Shown piece after piece: positions 17,706 to 26,970 of a stretch of 64,000 nt of DNA (positions are counted from its first letter, which is position 1; every line of letters begins with the position of its first letter). Position numbers and translations under genes: made by a program. The stretch comes from Aquificota bacterium (GTDB lineage Bacteria; Aquificota; Aquificia; Desulfurobacteriales; DQVG01): assembly GCA_027002265.1 (NCBI GenBank), contig JAMOTM010000055.1, forward strand, positions 43,677 to 107,676, given 5' to 3'. The notes below the pieces were generated by a model, which saw nothing but the letters and a program-made list of their open reading frames with translations, made no database searches and was not told the origin of the DNA.

Positions 17706-18485
17706 TTAATGGTTATTTAATTTCTTAAATATACTTTTATATTCTTCTAAAGATATTTCTTCGGCACGTTTATCCAAATAATCTTTGGGAAACTCAGGAC
17801 ATACATTTTTTATTTTTTTTCTTCTTTGAGAAAAAGCTTTTGTTAAAAATTTTTTATAATTTTCTAAGCTTTTAAAAAAGAAGTTTAAATTTTTATCTAA
17901 AGGTTTGGGTATAAATTTAAAAACCGTGCTATAAACCTTAGGAGGTGGTAAAAAAGCTTTTGGAGAAATATCAAAACCTTTTTTTATATTAAAAAAAGTT
18001 TGAAAAAGTATAGATAAAAAACCATACTTTTTTTTATCTTTGGGAGTTGCAACTATTCTTTCAAAAACTTCTTTTTGAGTCATAACCGTAAGATCTTTAA
18101 GGAGAGGGAAATAGTTTAAAAGGTTTATCAAAATTATATTACCTACATTATAAGGTAAATTTGATAAAACTTTTATTTTTTTAAAGTCCTTATTAAAAAA
18201 CTTTCTTGCTGCATCTAAAATATCTTTAAGATTTAAATATCTTGCATCTTCGTTCAAAATGAGAAAATCCGTAAAGTTTTCTTTTAAATAAGGAATAAGC
18301 TCTTTATCTTTTTCAACTAAAACTACATAAGGCGTAAAGTTTTTTAAATATTTTGTTAGGGCACCTTTTCCAGGTCCTATTTCCAAAACTAAATCTTCTT
18401 TTTCTATATCTGCAAAATCTATTATTTTTCTTACTATATTTTCATCCCTTAAAAAATGTTGTCCTAAATATTTTTTAGCTTTCAT
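17706..18485 (-). CDS. rsmA: 16S rRNA dimethyladenosine transferase
   Basis: 259 residues. KKYLGQHFLRDENIV, SAM-binding LEIGPGKGALT and catalytic LSNLPYNVG are the RsmA/KsgA signature; FLPPPKVYSTVF follows. It dimethylates A1518 and A1519 of 16S rRNA in late small-subunit maturation. It overlaps hisC by 11 nt. Confidence 0.96.
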   Translation of the reverse strand: MKAKKYLGQHFLRDENIVRKIIDFADIEKEDLVLEIGPGKGALTKYLKNFTPYVVLVEKDKELIPYLKENFTDFLILNEDARYLNLKDILDAARKFFNKDFKKIKVLSNLPYNVGNIILINLLNYFPLLKDLTVMTQKEVFERIVATPKDKKKYGFLSILFQTFFNIKKGFDISPKAFLPPPKVYSTVFKFIPKPLDKNLNFFFKSLENYKKFLTKAFSQRRKKIKNVCPEFPKDYLDKRAEEISLEEYKSIFKKLNNH

Positions 18486-19572
18486 TTAAAATCTCTTTTA
18501 AAGCTTTTATAAATATTTCATTTTCTTCCATAGTTCCAATTGTTACTCTTAAATAATTTTCAAGTCCATAGGAAGTCATATCTCTAACTATGACTCCTTT
18601 TCTTAGAAGTTTTTGAAAAGCATCCTTTGCTTTCATAGGAACTTTAAATAAAATAAAGTTTGTATAGGTAGGAACATATTTTAATCCTAAATTTTCAAAT
18701 TCATTATATAAATATCTTTTTCCTTCTTCATTTACAGCTATGGAAAGATTTAGGTGTTCTATATCGTCTATAGCTGCTAAAGCTGCGACTTGAGCAGTTC
18801 TTGGAACATTAAAAGGTTGTCTAATTCTGTTTAAATCTGAAATTATTTCTTTTTTTGCAAAACCATAACCTATTCTTAAACCTGCAAGTCCATATATTTT
18901 AGAAAAAGTTCTTGTAACAAGTATATTTTTTTTATGAATGTATTCAATTCCATTTTCTATATCAAAGTTTGCTCCTACAGCATATTCATAGTAAGCTTCA
19001 TCTAAAACAAGTAAAACATCTTCTGGAAAATCTTTTAAAAACTCTTCAAACTCGTCTTTTGAAAATGCAGTTCCGGTTGGATTATTTGGATTTGCAAGAA
19101 AAACAACTTTTGTATTTTGATCTATAGCTTTTAAATGTCCTTCTAAATCTATAGAAAAATCTTTTTTTATAGGTACTATCTTTGCTTCGGCTCCAGAAAG
19201 TTTTGTAACAATAGGATATATCGCAAAGCTTAGCTCACTAAATACGGCATTATAAGGGGGTCTTAAGTAAGCTCTTGCAACTAAATCTAAAATTTCATTT
19301 GAGCCAAGTCCAAATATAATTTCATCTTCATTTACATTAAATTTTTGAGAGAGTTTTTTTCTAAGGTAAAAACATTTTCCATCTGGGTATCTATGGATAT
19401 TATAAATATCATCTAAAATAGCTTTTATAGCTTTTGGGGAAGGTCCAAGGGGATTTTCGTTAGAAGCAAGTTTAATTACTCTTTTTAACCCAAGCTCTCT
19501 TGCAACTTCTTCAATAGGTTTTCCAGGATCATAAGGTTTAATTTGCTTAATATTCTCAGGTAAACTAAACAT
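18475..19572 (-). CDS. hisC: Histidinol-phosphate aminotransferase
   Basis: 365 residues, fold-type I PLP enzyme. KLASNENPLGPSPKA, ANPNNPTGTAF and the PLP-lysine motif RTFSKIYGLAGLRIGYG are the HisC signature. Converts imidazole-acetol phosphate to histidinol phosphate; may also act on aromatic amino acids. 14 nt after the first HDOD gene, overlapping rsmA at its 3' end, so part of a minus-strand run of unrelated housekeeping genes. Confidence 0.93.
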   Translation of the reverse strand: MFSLPENIKQIKPYDPGKPIEEVARELGLKRVIKLASNENPLGPSPKAIKAILDDIYNIHRYPDGKCFYLRKKLSQKFNVNEDEIIFGLGSNEILDLVARAYLRPPYNAVFSELSFAIYPIVTKLSGAEAKIVPIKKDFSIDLEGHLKAIDQNTKVVFLANPNNPTGTAFSKDEFEEFLKDFPEDVLLVLDEAYYEYAVGANFDIENGIEYIHKKNILVTRTFSKIYGLAGLRIGYGFAKKEIISDLNRIRQPFNVPRTAQVAALAAIDDIEHLNLSIAVNEEGKRYLYNEFENLGLKYVPTYTNFILFKVPMKAKDAFQKLLRKGVIVRDMTSYGLENYLRVTIGTMEENEIFIKALKEILNES

Positions 19573-19586
19573 CTTTCCTCCGTAGT

Positions 19587-20282
19587 TTATGGAATAAGTT
19601 TTAAAAGTTCTGAAGCTTCTTGCTCAGATTTTTGAAGAGCTTGAATAACTGTGTTTTTATCTAGATTTAATTTTTCTACAAGTTTATTTATATAAGATAT
19701 TCCATAATCTTCAAACTCTTTAATAATGGATAAAAGTTTTCCTAGCATGCTATTTTCATCTCTTAAGCCCGAAATAACATATTCGCTTACCATAGCTTGT
19801 CTTAAAGTATTTATAAGCTCATCTTTTGGAAGCTCTTCGGCAAGAACGGAAAAAAGCCCTACCAAGTAAGCTTCATCGCTATGCTCCGGACTTAAATATA
19901 AACAAAAATTTTTCATTAAAAAAGCTCTTTTTATAGCCTTTTCTATTTTCTCTTTTGCATTTTCTGTACTTTCCAAAAGATGCGATGCAAGTAAAGTGAG
20001 AATGTAATTTCTTAAATTTTTATAACCAAGATAGGCTAAAGCGGCTTCTATAGATTTTATCTCTTTTCTTAGGGAAAAGAAAGCCGAATTTATATATTTT
20101 AAAAGTAAAAAAGCTAGGCCGGGATCCAAAGATATAAGCTTTGCAAGTTCTTTTGGTTCTTTTCCTTCAAAAAGGGCTTTGGAGACTTGCAAAAGAATTT
20201 CTTTCTTTAATTTTATTTTTGTATCACTATCTTCTTTTTTTATATTTCCACCGCCCGCTAAACTTTCAAATCCCATTACCAT
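19587..20282 (-). CDS. HDOD-domain protein
   Basis: 231 residues. The HDOD pattern is clear in residues ~25-190: KELAKLISLDPGLAFLLLKY, INSAFF, IKSIEAALAYLGYKNLRNYI. HDOD proteins are non-hydrolytic HD relatives that act in bacterial signalling, often next to GGDEF or motility genes. No EAL domain is attached. GAGGG lies 6 nt before the ATG. It follows a second, shorter HDOD-like gene by 1 nt. Confidence 0.75.
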   Translation of the reverse strand: MVMGFESLAGGGNIKKEDSDTKIKLKKEILLQVSKALFEGKEPKELAKLISLDPGLAFLLLKYINSAFFSLRKEIKSIEAALAYLGYKNLRNYILTLLASHLLESTENAKEKIEKAIKRAFLMKNFCLYLSPEHSDEAYLVGLFSVLAEELPKDELINTLRQAMVSEYVISGLRDENSMLGKLLSIIKEFEDYGISYINKLVEKLNLDKNTVIQALQKSEQEASELLKLIP

Positions 20283-20283
20283 A

Positions 20284-20832
20284 TTAATCCCTCAATTTTT
20301 TGGCATAGCTTTCTATTAGATTCAATAATATATTTGTATACTTTTCTATATTTTCTAAATCTTTTTGATTTAAACTTTGAATTTTGGGTTTATTATTTTT
20401 TATAAGAATATCCAAAGGAAAATTTGCCTTTTTTAAAATTTCTTCAAGCTCAGGATAAAATATGTATTTTTTTATTTTAGATATAAAACCAATTAAAAAA
20501 GCTTCTTCATTCTTTAAACTTTCTGCATATTTAAATCCTTCTCTTATAGCTTCTTTTAAAGGTTCTTTAATTTTCTCTTTGTATTTTATATATATAATAA
20601 GAGCAAGTACAATTGCGCTTAGAAGTTTATATCCAAGAATATACAAAATATTTTCTTTTTTATCTATTTTCCGACTAAAGTTATAGTAAGGGGAGTTTAT
20701 AAATTCCATAAGAAAATTTGGCAGCTGAGGTTGTTTTAGAAGTTCCTCAGCTACCAGATTTGGATCTTCCAAATTGTTTAATTTTTTACATAAATTAAAT
20801 AAACTTTCTAAAAGCTTATTTTCATTTGTCAT
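20284..20832 (-). CDS. Degenerate HDOD-like protein
   Basis: 182 residues resembling the N-terminal part of HDOD domains: VAEELLKQPQLPNFLMEFIN, SPYYNFSRKI, KENILYILGYKLLSAIVLAL parallels the same stretch of the downstream neighbour (19587-20282). It looks like a tandem duplicate that has diverged and lost the C-terminal helices. Function unknown; presumably a partner of the neighbouring HDOD protein. Confidence 0.6.
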   Translation of the reverse strand: MTNENKLLESLFNLCKKLNNLEDPNLVAEELLKQPQLPNFLMEFINSPYYNFSRKIDKKENILYILGYKLLSAIVLALIIYIKYKEKIKEPLKEAIREGFKYAESLKNEEAFLIGFISKIKKYIFYPELEEILKKANFPLDILIKNNKPKIQSLNQKDLENIEKYTNILLNLIESYAKKLRD

Positions 20833-20843
20833 TTTCTTTTTCC

Positions 20844-21635
20844 TTAATTATCTTTCTTATCATCCCCGGTAAGTTTTTTTCTTAAAAAGTTTTTTAATTT
20901 TTCTTTTATTTCTTCTTCATCTTTTGGGGGTTCTACTTTTTGAGTTGGCGTTTCTAAATTTGGGAAAATATTTGAAATATCTTGTATATCTTCCGAAGCT
21001 TGAGGTACGCCTGGCATTCCTTGGGGTATTGGCATTCCCGGCATGCCTGGCATTACTGGAGCAGCTGGAGTTACTCCCGGGAGTCCGGAACCGGCTTGAG
21101 GTCCTTGAGCTGGCATAGCCATAGGAGAAAATCCTTTAGCCACTAGATCTTGAGCAATTTTATCTCCATAATTTACCGGATTTCCTTGATTGTCTATAAA
21201 TATATGTTGAGTAAATCCTACACTTGTTACTTGATTTTGACGGGAAACTTTATAATCAAATCTAATCACATTTCCTTGAACGAAAGTAATAGTAGCTTCA
21301 ACTTCAATAATATCATCTAAAAATACTGGTTGAAAATGACGAGTGGCAAACTCAATAACTGGCATTAAAACGTGCTCGTTTTGAACCATATTTCTAAGTT
21401 CATATCCAAGAGCTCTTAAAAGTTCAATTCTTACTTTCTCATATATGGCAAGATAAGAGCTATCATCTAAAACTCCAAAGGCATTTACTTCGCTTGGAGT
21501 TACTCTATATGGCATAGAAGCTGCAACAAGTTGAGGGCCTTGAGGTAAATTTTGGGCATTAGTTTGTATTTCCTCATTTTCAGAAACATTTTGATTTTCC
21601 ATTTCATTTTCAAAGTTCTTTTTTTCTTCAGACAT
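20844..21635 (-). CDS. Hotdog-fold (4HBT/YbgC-like) protein with proline-rich tail
   Basis: 263 residues. Residues ~40-155 match the acyl-CoA thioesterase hotdog pattern (PYRVTPSEVNAFGVL, SSYLAIYEKVRIELLRALGYE). At the place of the catalytic Asp of YbgC/4HBT enzymes there is Asn, so it may not be a normal thioesterase. The C-terminal part is low complexity with repeated MPGMP-type units and an acidic/basic end. The start is the ATG at 21635, because GGAGG immediately precedes it; the more distal ATG at 21647 contains that site. Function uncertain. Confidence 0.65.
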   Translation of the reverse strand: MSEEKKNFENEMENQNVSENEEIQTNAQNLPQGPQLVAASMPYRVTPSEVNAFGVLDDSSYLAIYEKVRIELLRALGYELRNMVQNEHVLMPVIEFATRHFQPVFLDDIIEVEATITFVQGNVIRFDYKVSRQNQVTSVGFTQHIFIDNQGNPVNYGDKIAQDLVAKGFSPMAMPAQGPQAGSGLPGVTPAAPVMPGMPGMPIPQGMPGVPQASEDIQDISNIFPNLETPTQKVEPPKDEEEIKEKLKNFLRKKLTGDDKKDN

Positions 21636-21678
21636 AATTTCCTCCATGTTTAAGATTTCTAATCATTATACCTCAATT

Positions 21679-24600
21679 TTAACTTTGTTCGTATTTCTTT
21701 ACTAATTTTTGAATTTCTTCAGGTAAGTTTTCTATATCTACACCCCATCTTTTTAGTTCTTCTTCGGTGTGTGGATATGGACAAACTGGATGTTCTCCAG
21801 GTATATAACCATGAACTGGACATACGCTAAATACCGTAGTAAAAGTAAAGTAAGGTATTTTTGTCTGTCCAAGAATTTTTAAAAGTTCTAACAGAGTTTC
21901 TTTATCGGGTTTTTCACCTAAATAAAAGTGAACAACAGTTCCACCGGTATGTCTATTTTGAAGTTCATTTTGATGATTAGCTAAAAATACTAAATCATTT
22001 TGAGACCAGACTGGTGGATGGCAAGAATTTGTAAAGTAAGGAACTTCTTCAGTTCCAGAAGTTATTAAATCTGGGATTCTCTTTTTAGAAAGTCTGGCAA
22101 GTCTATAGGAAGCACCTTCTGAAGGAGTTGCTTCTAAATTAAATAAACATCCGTATTTTTGTTGATATTCTTTAGTCTTTTCTCTCATAAAATCTAAAAC
22201 TTCTTGAGAAAATTTATGAGCTTCTTCATCTAAAAGACCATCTTCGTATCCTAAATTTTTCATAGCTTCGTGAAGCCCTACATATCCAATTGTTAAAAAG
22301 TGAGTTTTGAACTTAGTAACTAAATATCTTTTTGTATATGGGTAAAGTCCTCTTTCAAAATTTTCTAAAATCACTTCTCTTTTTCGGAGTAACCCATCTT
22401 TTGCTTTATCCATCCAATCTTCTAAAATTTCTAAGAATTTTTTCTTTCTTTCTTCCATGGATTTTGCTTGTTTTTTAGCAAGATAGCCAATTTCTGGAAG
22501 ATTAAGGGTAACTACTCCTATAGAGTTACCACACCACATAATATTTCCATTTCTTTCCACAAGCATAGTATGATATGGTGGAACTTCAAGACAATAAACT
22601 TTTCCTTTATAATGAACTTTTCTTTTCTTTAAAGTAGAGTAGTAAAGTCTTTTTGAGATTTTTATATGAACTTCATAACACAATTCTTTAGTTTTAATTT
22701 GTCTACCTTCCATAAGTCTTTTCTCATCTCTTCTATCTCTTTTTAAAACTCTTCCAGAGAAACCAATTTTAGAAATGAGCTCTAAAACATCGTAAGCTAG
22801 CTTCTTATTTGAAGTGTAGTAAACAAGTTTATTTATTCTTCCATCTTTCTCTTTTTTATATCCATCTGAAGAAATTAAACCTTCAAAAAGTTCTTTTAAA
22901 AGCTCCGCATCAAGGTTTAAAATTTCTCTCGGAATTCTTTTTGTATCAAAACTATCACCAACTTTTCCTTTTAGATATTTATAAAGTTGAATAGAATAGA
23001 AGACATATTTTCCATTTTCCTCATTAAAGTTTATACCTAAATCTTCAAGAACTTTTTTATAAGATTTTCTTTTCCTTTCATTATTTCCATGCGTAAGTAC
23101 TATTTCATATCCTCCATGCTTTTTAATCCTTATAGATCCATCTCCTATATAAATTCCTAAAAATCTTAAAAATGGCTTTATAGGGAACTTAATTTTTTCA
23201 TAAGTTTTTGTAATAGTTCTCTTCCCTTTATAAACAGGACTATCTACATTTTGAGTATAGGAAATATTTTGTTCATCAATTTCTATAAATTCTTTCTTCT
23301 CTCCTTTAAAATAAGCACTTTTTGGAACTGTATATTTAGAATGAGAAAAATCTTCTTGTGCCTCTAAAAAGAAACTTTCATGTTCTCCATTAGTTTTAAC
23401 TTTTTCCACATACATTCTATGATTGGGAGTAACAAGTGGAGATTCAAAGGATTTTTCATTATAAAATTGAATTAGTTCTCCTTCATAATCATAAACAAAT
23501 TTTTCTGTAGCTTTAACATACTCCATTTCATGAGTTTCAGGATTTAATGTTGCAATTAAATCATTTTCAATATCTACATCTTTAAAATATTTCCATCCTT
23601 TGTCTGTTAAAACCCTTGTTTCTTCATCATAACAACCTACATACTCTCCATTTCCAAAGAGCCCACCAGTATGTTTTTGTAATTCATTTAAATTTAATTG
23701 CAACCTACAGCACATTGACCTAACGTCACTTGGACGTATTTTTTCTAAGCCACTTTCTCCATTTATACAATTTTGGAAATAGGTAGCCCCATATTTTGCA
23801 TTTGCTTCCAATATAACGTCAAGTAAATCCTTTGGAAGATTAAAGAAGTCCTCAGTTAGATTTACAGTTAAAACTGGGAAGGTAAAAACTCTTCCATTTG
23901 CATCTCCTTCAAGATAAACTTCAAAGAAGGTTTTATTAAATAAATTAATAAAATCTTGTAGGTCTTGGTAAGTATAATAAGTTTTTTCTTCATCATTATC
24001 TACTTTGAAAATATCGGGTCTATATTCTACGGGCTTGTTTGCAACAGTTGCAGGCATATCTTTTAAATCTTCGGGAACAGTTAGTGCTAAAGTAAAATTA
24101 GTGAAGGGAGAATTTCCAGATATAAATGTTTTTCCATCTTTTCTAAAAATAACTACACCTGTATCTGTAGTTGGACACCAGACTTTTCCTTTATAAGTTA
24201 TTTTGGTTTTGTTTTTAACGACATCCCAAGTTACTTTTTTATTTTCGCAATTATAGGTTGGTATGTAAATTGTTTTTTTGTTTATAAGTTTTTCGGATTC
24301 TAAAAGATTTGGTTTTTTGTCTTCTTTGTAAAGGACCTTATGATTTGGAGTTACTATTTGGATAAAATTATCTCCTTCATAAACATGCATTTCTCCGTTG
24401 TAATCATAGACATTAACTTTCTTTACCTTTTCAATTTTCAATTCTAAATTATTTTTATAATCCACAGTGTATATTTCATCTCCTTCATTTAATTCATTAT
24501 ACTTTTTCCATCCTTTAGGAGTTAAAACTTGTGTATCTTCTGTAACACACTGTCCACCCCATCTAGTTGGAAAATTAAGATTGAATAAAAGTTCTTGAAT

Positions 24601-25155
24601 AGATTGTCTTAAATCTCTTTCAGTAAGTTTCCATGCAATTTTTTTTGCAGTTTCTTTATCAAGACCTTCTTCTACTAATTTATCTACAAGATCGATATAA
24701 TCTTTCAAAATATAAGGAGCTAAATATACATCTACGTCACTAAAAGCTTGAGCTCCCATCCATTCGTTACTCATCACACCTAAAAAATTAACTATATGAG
24801 AAATAGCACTTCTTAAGTGTTTTGCGGGTTTACTTGCAGTTTTCCCAGGAACTCCATTAAATCCTTCATCTAAAAGTTGCTTTAAGGACCAACCTGCACA
24901 ATAAGGTGCTATTCCTCCAGATAAGTCATGAATATGAACTTGACCTTTTCTATGCATTTCAGCAATTGGCATATCTTTATATACTTCATTTAAAACATAC
25001 TCTGCAATTACCCAACCACTAGCATGAAGCATTAAGTTTGGGAAAGAGTAGTCTGTATTACTATTTTCGTGAACTCTCCAATCCGCACGACTAATATAGC
25101 CTTCAATAATTTCTTTAACCTTTTTTCTGATAATATCTCTTTCGTTTTGAGCCAT
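21679..25155 (-). CDS. nrdD: Anaerobic ribonucleoside-triphosphate reductase with two inteins, lacking the glycyl-radical loop
   Basis: 1158 residues, of which 516 are inteins (residues 203-348 and 508-877); the spliced enzyme is 642 residues. Host landmarks: HIHDLSGGIAPYCAGWS, NFPTRWGGQ|SPFTNFTL, RSMCCRLQLN (probable thiyl-radical cysteine), GSIGVVTLNLPE, and zinc-site-like CPVHGYIPGEHPVCPY. Class III enzymes make dNTPs in anaerobes. No ATP-cone is visible. The protein ends LVKKYEQS and has no RVxGY-type radical-glycine motif; the DNA after the stop does not encode one in any frame. A separate radical subunit elsewhere in the genome is likely. The activase nrdG is not in the window. Confidence 0.93.
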   Translation of the reverse strand: MAQNERDIIRKKVKEIIEGYISRADWRVHENSNTDYSFPNLMLHASGWVIAEYVLNEVYKDMPIAEMHRKGQVHIHDLSGGIAPYCAGWSLKQLLDEGFNGVPGKTASKPAKHLRSAISHIVNFLGVMSNEWMGAQAFSDVDVYLAPYILKDYIDLVDKLVEEGLDKETAKKIAWKLTERDLRQSIQELLFNLNFPTRWGGQCVTEDTQVLTPKGWKKYNELNEGDEIYTVDYKNNLELKIEKVKKVNVYDYNGEMHVYEGDNFIQIVTPNHKVLYKEDKKPNLLESEKLINKKTIYIPTYNCENKKVTWDVVKNKTKITYKGKVWCPTTDTGVVIFRKDGKTFISGNSPFTNFTLALTVPEDLKDMPATVANKPVEYRPDIFKVDNDEEKTYYTYQDLQDFINLFNKTFFEVYLEGDANGRVFTFPVLTVNLTEDFFNLPKDLLDVILEANAKYGATYFQNCINGESGLEKIRPSDVRSMCCRLQLNLNELQKHTGGLFGNGEYVGCYDEETRVLTDKGWKYFKDVDIENDLIATLNPETHEMEYVKATEKFVYDYEGELIQFYNEKSFESPLVTPNHRMYVEKVKTNGEHESFFLEAQEDFSHSKYTVPKSAYFKGEKKEFIEIDEQNISYTQNVDSPVYKGKRTITKTYEKIKFPIKPFLRFLGIYIGDGSIRIKKHGGYEIVLTHGNNERKRKSYKKVLEDLGINFNEENGKYVFYSIQLYKYLKGKVGDSFDTKRIPREILNLDAELLKELFEGLISSDGYKKEKDGRINKLVYYTSNKKLAYDVLELISKIGFSGRVLKRDRRDEKRLMEGRQIKTKELCYEVHIKISKRLYYSTLKKRKVHYKGKVYCLEVPPYHTMLVERNGNIMWCGNSIGVVTLNLPEIGYLAKKQAKSMEERKKKFLEILEDWMDKAKDGLLRKREVILENFERGLYPYTKRYLVTKFKTHFLTIGYVGLHEAMKNLGYEDGLLDEEAHKFSQEVLDFMREKTKEYQQKYGCLFNLEATPSEGASYRLARLSKKRIPDLITSGTEEVPYFTNSCHPPVWSQNDLVFLANHQNELQNRHTGGTVVHFYLGEKPDKETLLELLKILGQTKIPYFTFTTVFSVCPVHGYIPGEHPVCPYPHTEEELKRWGVDIENLPEEIQKLVKKYEQS
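22525..23634 (-). other. Intein 2 in NrdD, with LAGLIDADG homing endonuclease
   Basis: 370-residue in-frame insertion at EYVG|SIGVV. Starts CYDEETRVLTDKGW, block B is VTPNHRM, ends MWCGN before Ser+1. A two-motif LAGLIDADG domain is present (FLGIYIGDGS at about 158-167 and LFEGLISSDGY at about 249-259 of the intein), each with an acidic residue, so it could still be an active homing endonuclease. Again Gly-Asn instead of His-Asn at the C-terminus. Confidence 0.95.
24112..24549 (-). other. Mini-intein 1 in NrdD
   Basis: 146-residue in-frame insertion at GGQ|S. Starts with Cys (CVTEDTQVLTPKGW), has block-B TPNH, a block-F stretch starting VWCPTTD, and ends ISGN before Ser+1. No LAGLIDADG endonuclease, so it is a minimal splicing element unable to home by itself. 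The penultimate residue is Gly rather than the common His. Confidence 0.93.
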
Positions 25156-25420
25156 GATTACCTCTTTTTTTTGAAAATTTTAATAATTCAAAGATAATTT
25201 TATTTAAAAATTTAGGTAAATGAAAAATATGGAAAAAATCTTTACGTAGGAATTATATATAAATCCTCTTTTTTTGAAAATAGAATAAAATATTAGGATA
25301 AGGTAATTTTTTATTTATTGATTACCAATATTTTAAGTAAATTAATTTTTAACTTTTTTGAAATCTAAAGATATAGTTTTAATTTATAATTTAGAAAAAA
25401 TTTTAAACTTGGAGAAGAAA
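25156..25420. promoter_or_regulatory. Divergent control region between nrdD and gmk
   Basis: AT-rich, non-coding. A perfect inverted repeat GGTAAT / ATTACC (25302-25307 and 25321-25326) and a near-palindrome AGGA...TCCT around 25247-25267 are candidate operators. No canonical NrdR box is recognisable. Confidence 0.35.
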
Positions 25421-26062
25421 ATGAAAGGTGTGCTTTTAGTGATATCAGGTCCTTCTGGAGTTGGAAAGACAACTTTAGTAAAAAAATTTTTGGAAGAATT
25501 TAAAGATGAAGTTGTTTTTTCTATTTCTTGCACTACAAGAAAACCTAGACCAGGTGAGGTTCACGGAAAGGATTACTTTTTTGTTTCAAAAGAGGAATTT
25601 GAAAAAATGATTAAAAAAGACGAACTTCTTGAATGGGCTATTGTTCATGGAAATTATTATGGAACCCCCAAAAGCTTTATTTATGAAAATTTACTAAAGG
25701 GGAAAAGTATTTTGTTAGATATAGATCCCCATGGAGCTTTTCAAATAAAAGAAAAAATGAAAGATGCAGTTTTAATTTTTATTCTTCCACCTTCTTGGGA
25801 AGAATTAAGAAAAAGACTTTTAAAAAGAAAAAGTGAAAGTGAGGAAGAAATAAAAAAACGTTTAGCTCAAGCCCGAGAAGAGATTATGGTAAGTAAAGAA
25901 TATGATTATCTTATTGTTAACGATGAAGTTAATAAAGCATATAACCAATTAAAAAGTATATATATTGCCGAAAAAAGAAAAACAAATAGAGTTTTAGCAA
26001 ATATAGAAAAAGAAATAAAAGATTCTTACCTCATATCGCTTATAAAAGGGGAAGGAAAATGA
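25421..26062 (+). CDS. gmk: Guanylate kinase
   Basis: 213 residues from the ATG at 25421, which is preceded by GGAG; the frame is open further upstream to a TTG at 25358 but the family starts at this point. Motifs: GPSGVGKTTLVKKF, SCTTRKPRPGEVHGKDYFFV, LDIDPHGAFQIKE. Phosphorylates GMP to GDP. Overlaps the next gene by 4 nt. Confidence 0.95.
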   Translation: MKGVLLVISGPSGVGKTTLVKKFLEEFKDEVVFSISCTTRKPRPGEVHGKDYFFVSKEEFEKMIKKDELLEWAIVHGNYYGTPKSFIYENLLKGKSILLDIDPHGAFQIKEKMKDAVLIFILPPSWEELRKRLLKRKSESEEEIKKRLAQAREEIMVSKEYDYLIVNDEVNKAYNQLKSIYIAEKRKTNRVLANIEKEIKDSYLISLIKGEGK

Positions 26063-26970
26063 AATATTTATTTGGGCCTATAAAAAGCAGACGTCTTGGA
26101 ATGTCTTTAGGAGTAGATGTAGTTCCTTATAAGACTTGCACTTTTGATTGTATATATTGTGAAGTTGGAAAAACAACAAATAAGATATGTGAAAGAAAAA
26201 GTTTTTTTGATGTAAAAGAAATTTTAAAGGAGTTAGATGAATTTTTAAAAGATTATAATGGAAAAATAGATTATATTACTTTGGCAGGATCTGGAGAACC
26301 TCTTTTAAATAAAGATATTGGAATAATAATAAATTATATAAAGGAAAAATATCCTTACAATGTAGCTCTAATCACAAACTCAGCTTTACTTTATCGAGAT
26401 GATGTTATAAAGGATATAGAAAACTTAGACGTAGTTCTACCGTCTTTAGATACCTTGGTAAATACAACTTACTTAAAATTAAATCGTCCCGTAAAAAATA
26501 TTACTTTAGAAAAAATTTTGGAAGGTTTATATAACTTAAAAAATATAAGTGTAAAAATTTTTCTAGAAACTTTATTTGTAAAGGGATATAATGACAGAGA
26601 GGAAGAAATTTTAAAATTTAAAGAATTTATTCCAAAATATAAACCCGATGAGTGGCAACTTAATACCGTTGTTAGAATTCCCGCTTATGATTTTGCAAAA
26701 CCAGTATCATATTATTTTTTAAAGTTTGTAAAAGATTTTGTTGGGTATGAAAACACAAATATTTACTATTACCCAAAAGAAGAATATATAAAGGTAAATA
26801 TGGATATTGAAAAATACATTTTAAATACTGTAAAGAGAAGACCTTTGGATTTAAAAGAAATTTTAAGTTTATTTGACGAAAAACAAGTTTATCTTGCTAT
26901 AAATAAACTTCGCTCTCAAGGGAAAATAGAGGTGACGGGGAATCTTCAAATTGTTAGGAAAGAGCTTTAA
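26059..26970 (+). CDS. Radical SAM protein (COG0731-like)
   Basis: 303 residues. CTFDCIYCEVG provides the C-x3-C-x2-C site for the 4Fe-4S cluster, after the family N-terminus FGPIKSRRLGMSLGVDVVP; AGSGEPLLN follows. Related to tRNA-modifying wybutosine-type radical SAM proteins, but bacterial members are mostly uncharacterised. A C-terminal helix-turn-helix-like extension (LDLKEILSLFDEKQVYLAIN) may bind nucleic acid. Coupled to gmk by ATGA overlap. Confidence 0.8.
   Translation: MKYLFGPIKSRRLGMSLGVDVVPYKTCTFDCIYCEVGKTTNKICERKSFFDVKEILKELDEFLKDYNGKIDYITLAGSGEPLLNKDIGIIINYIKEKYPYNVALITNSALLYRDDVIKDIENLDVVLPSLDTLVNTTYLKLNRPVKNITLEKILEGLYNLKNISVKIFLETLFVKGYNDREEEILKFKEFIPKYKPDEWQLNTVVRIPAYDFAKPVSYYFLKFVKDFVGYENTNIYYYPKEEYIKVNMDIEKYILNTVKRRPLDLKEILSLFDEKQVYLAINKLRSQGKIEVTGNLQIVRKEL

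Noticed and set aside
21640-21678. Frameshift restoring the missing NrdD glycyl-radical loop
   Set aside because: Neither of the two other frames past the stop encodes an RVxGY-like segment; the next gene's ribosome binding site follows at once.
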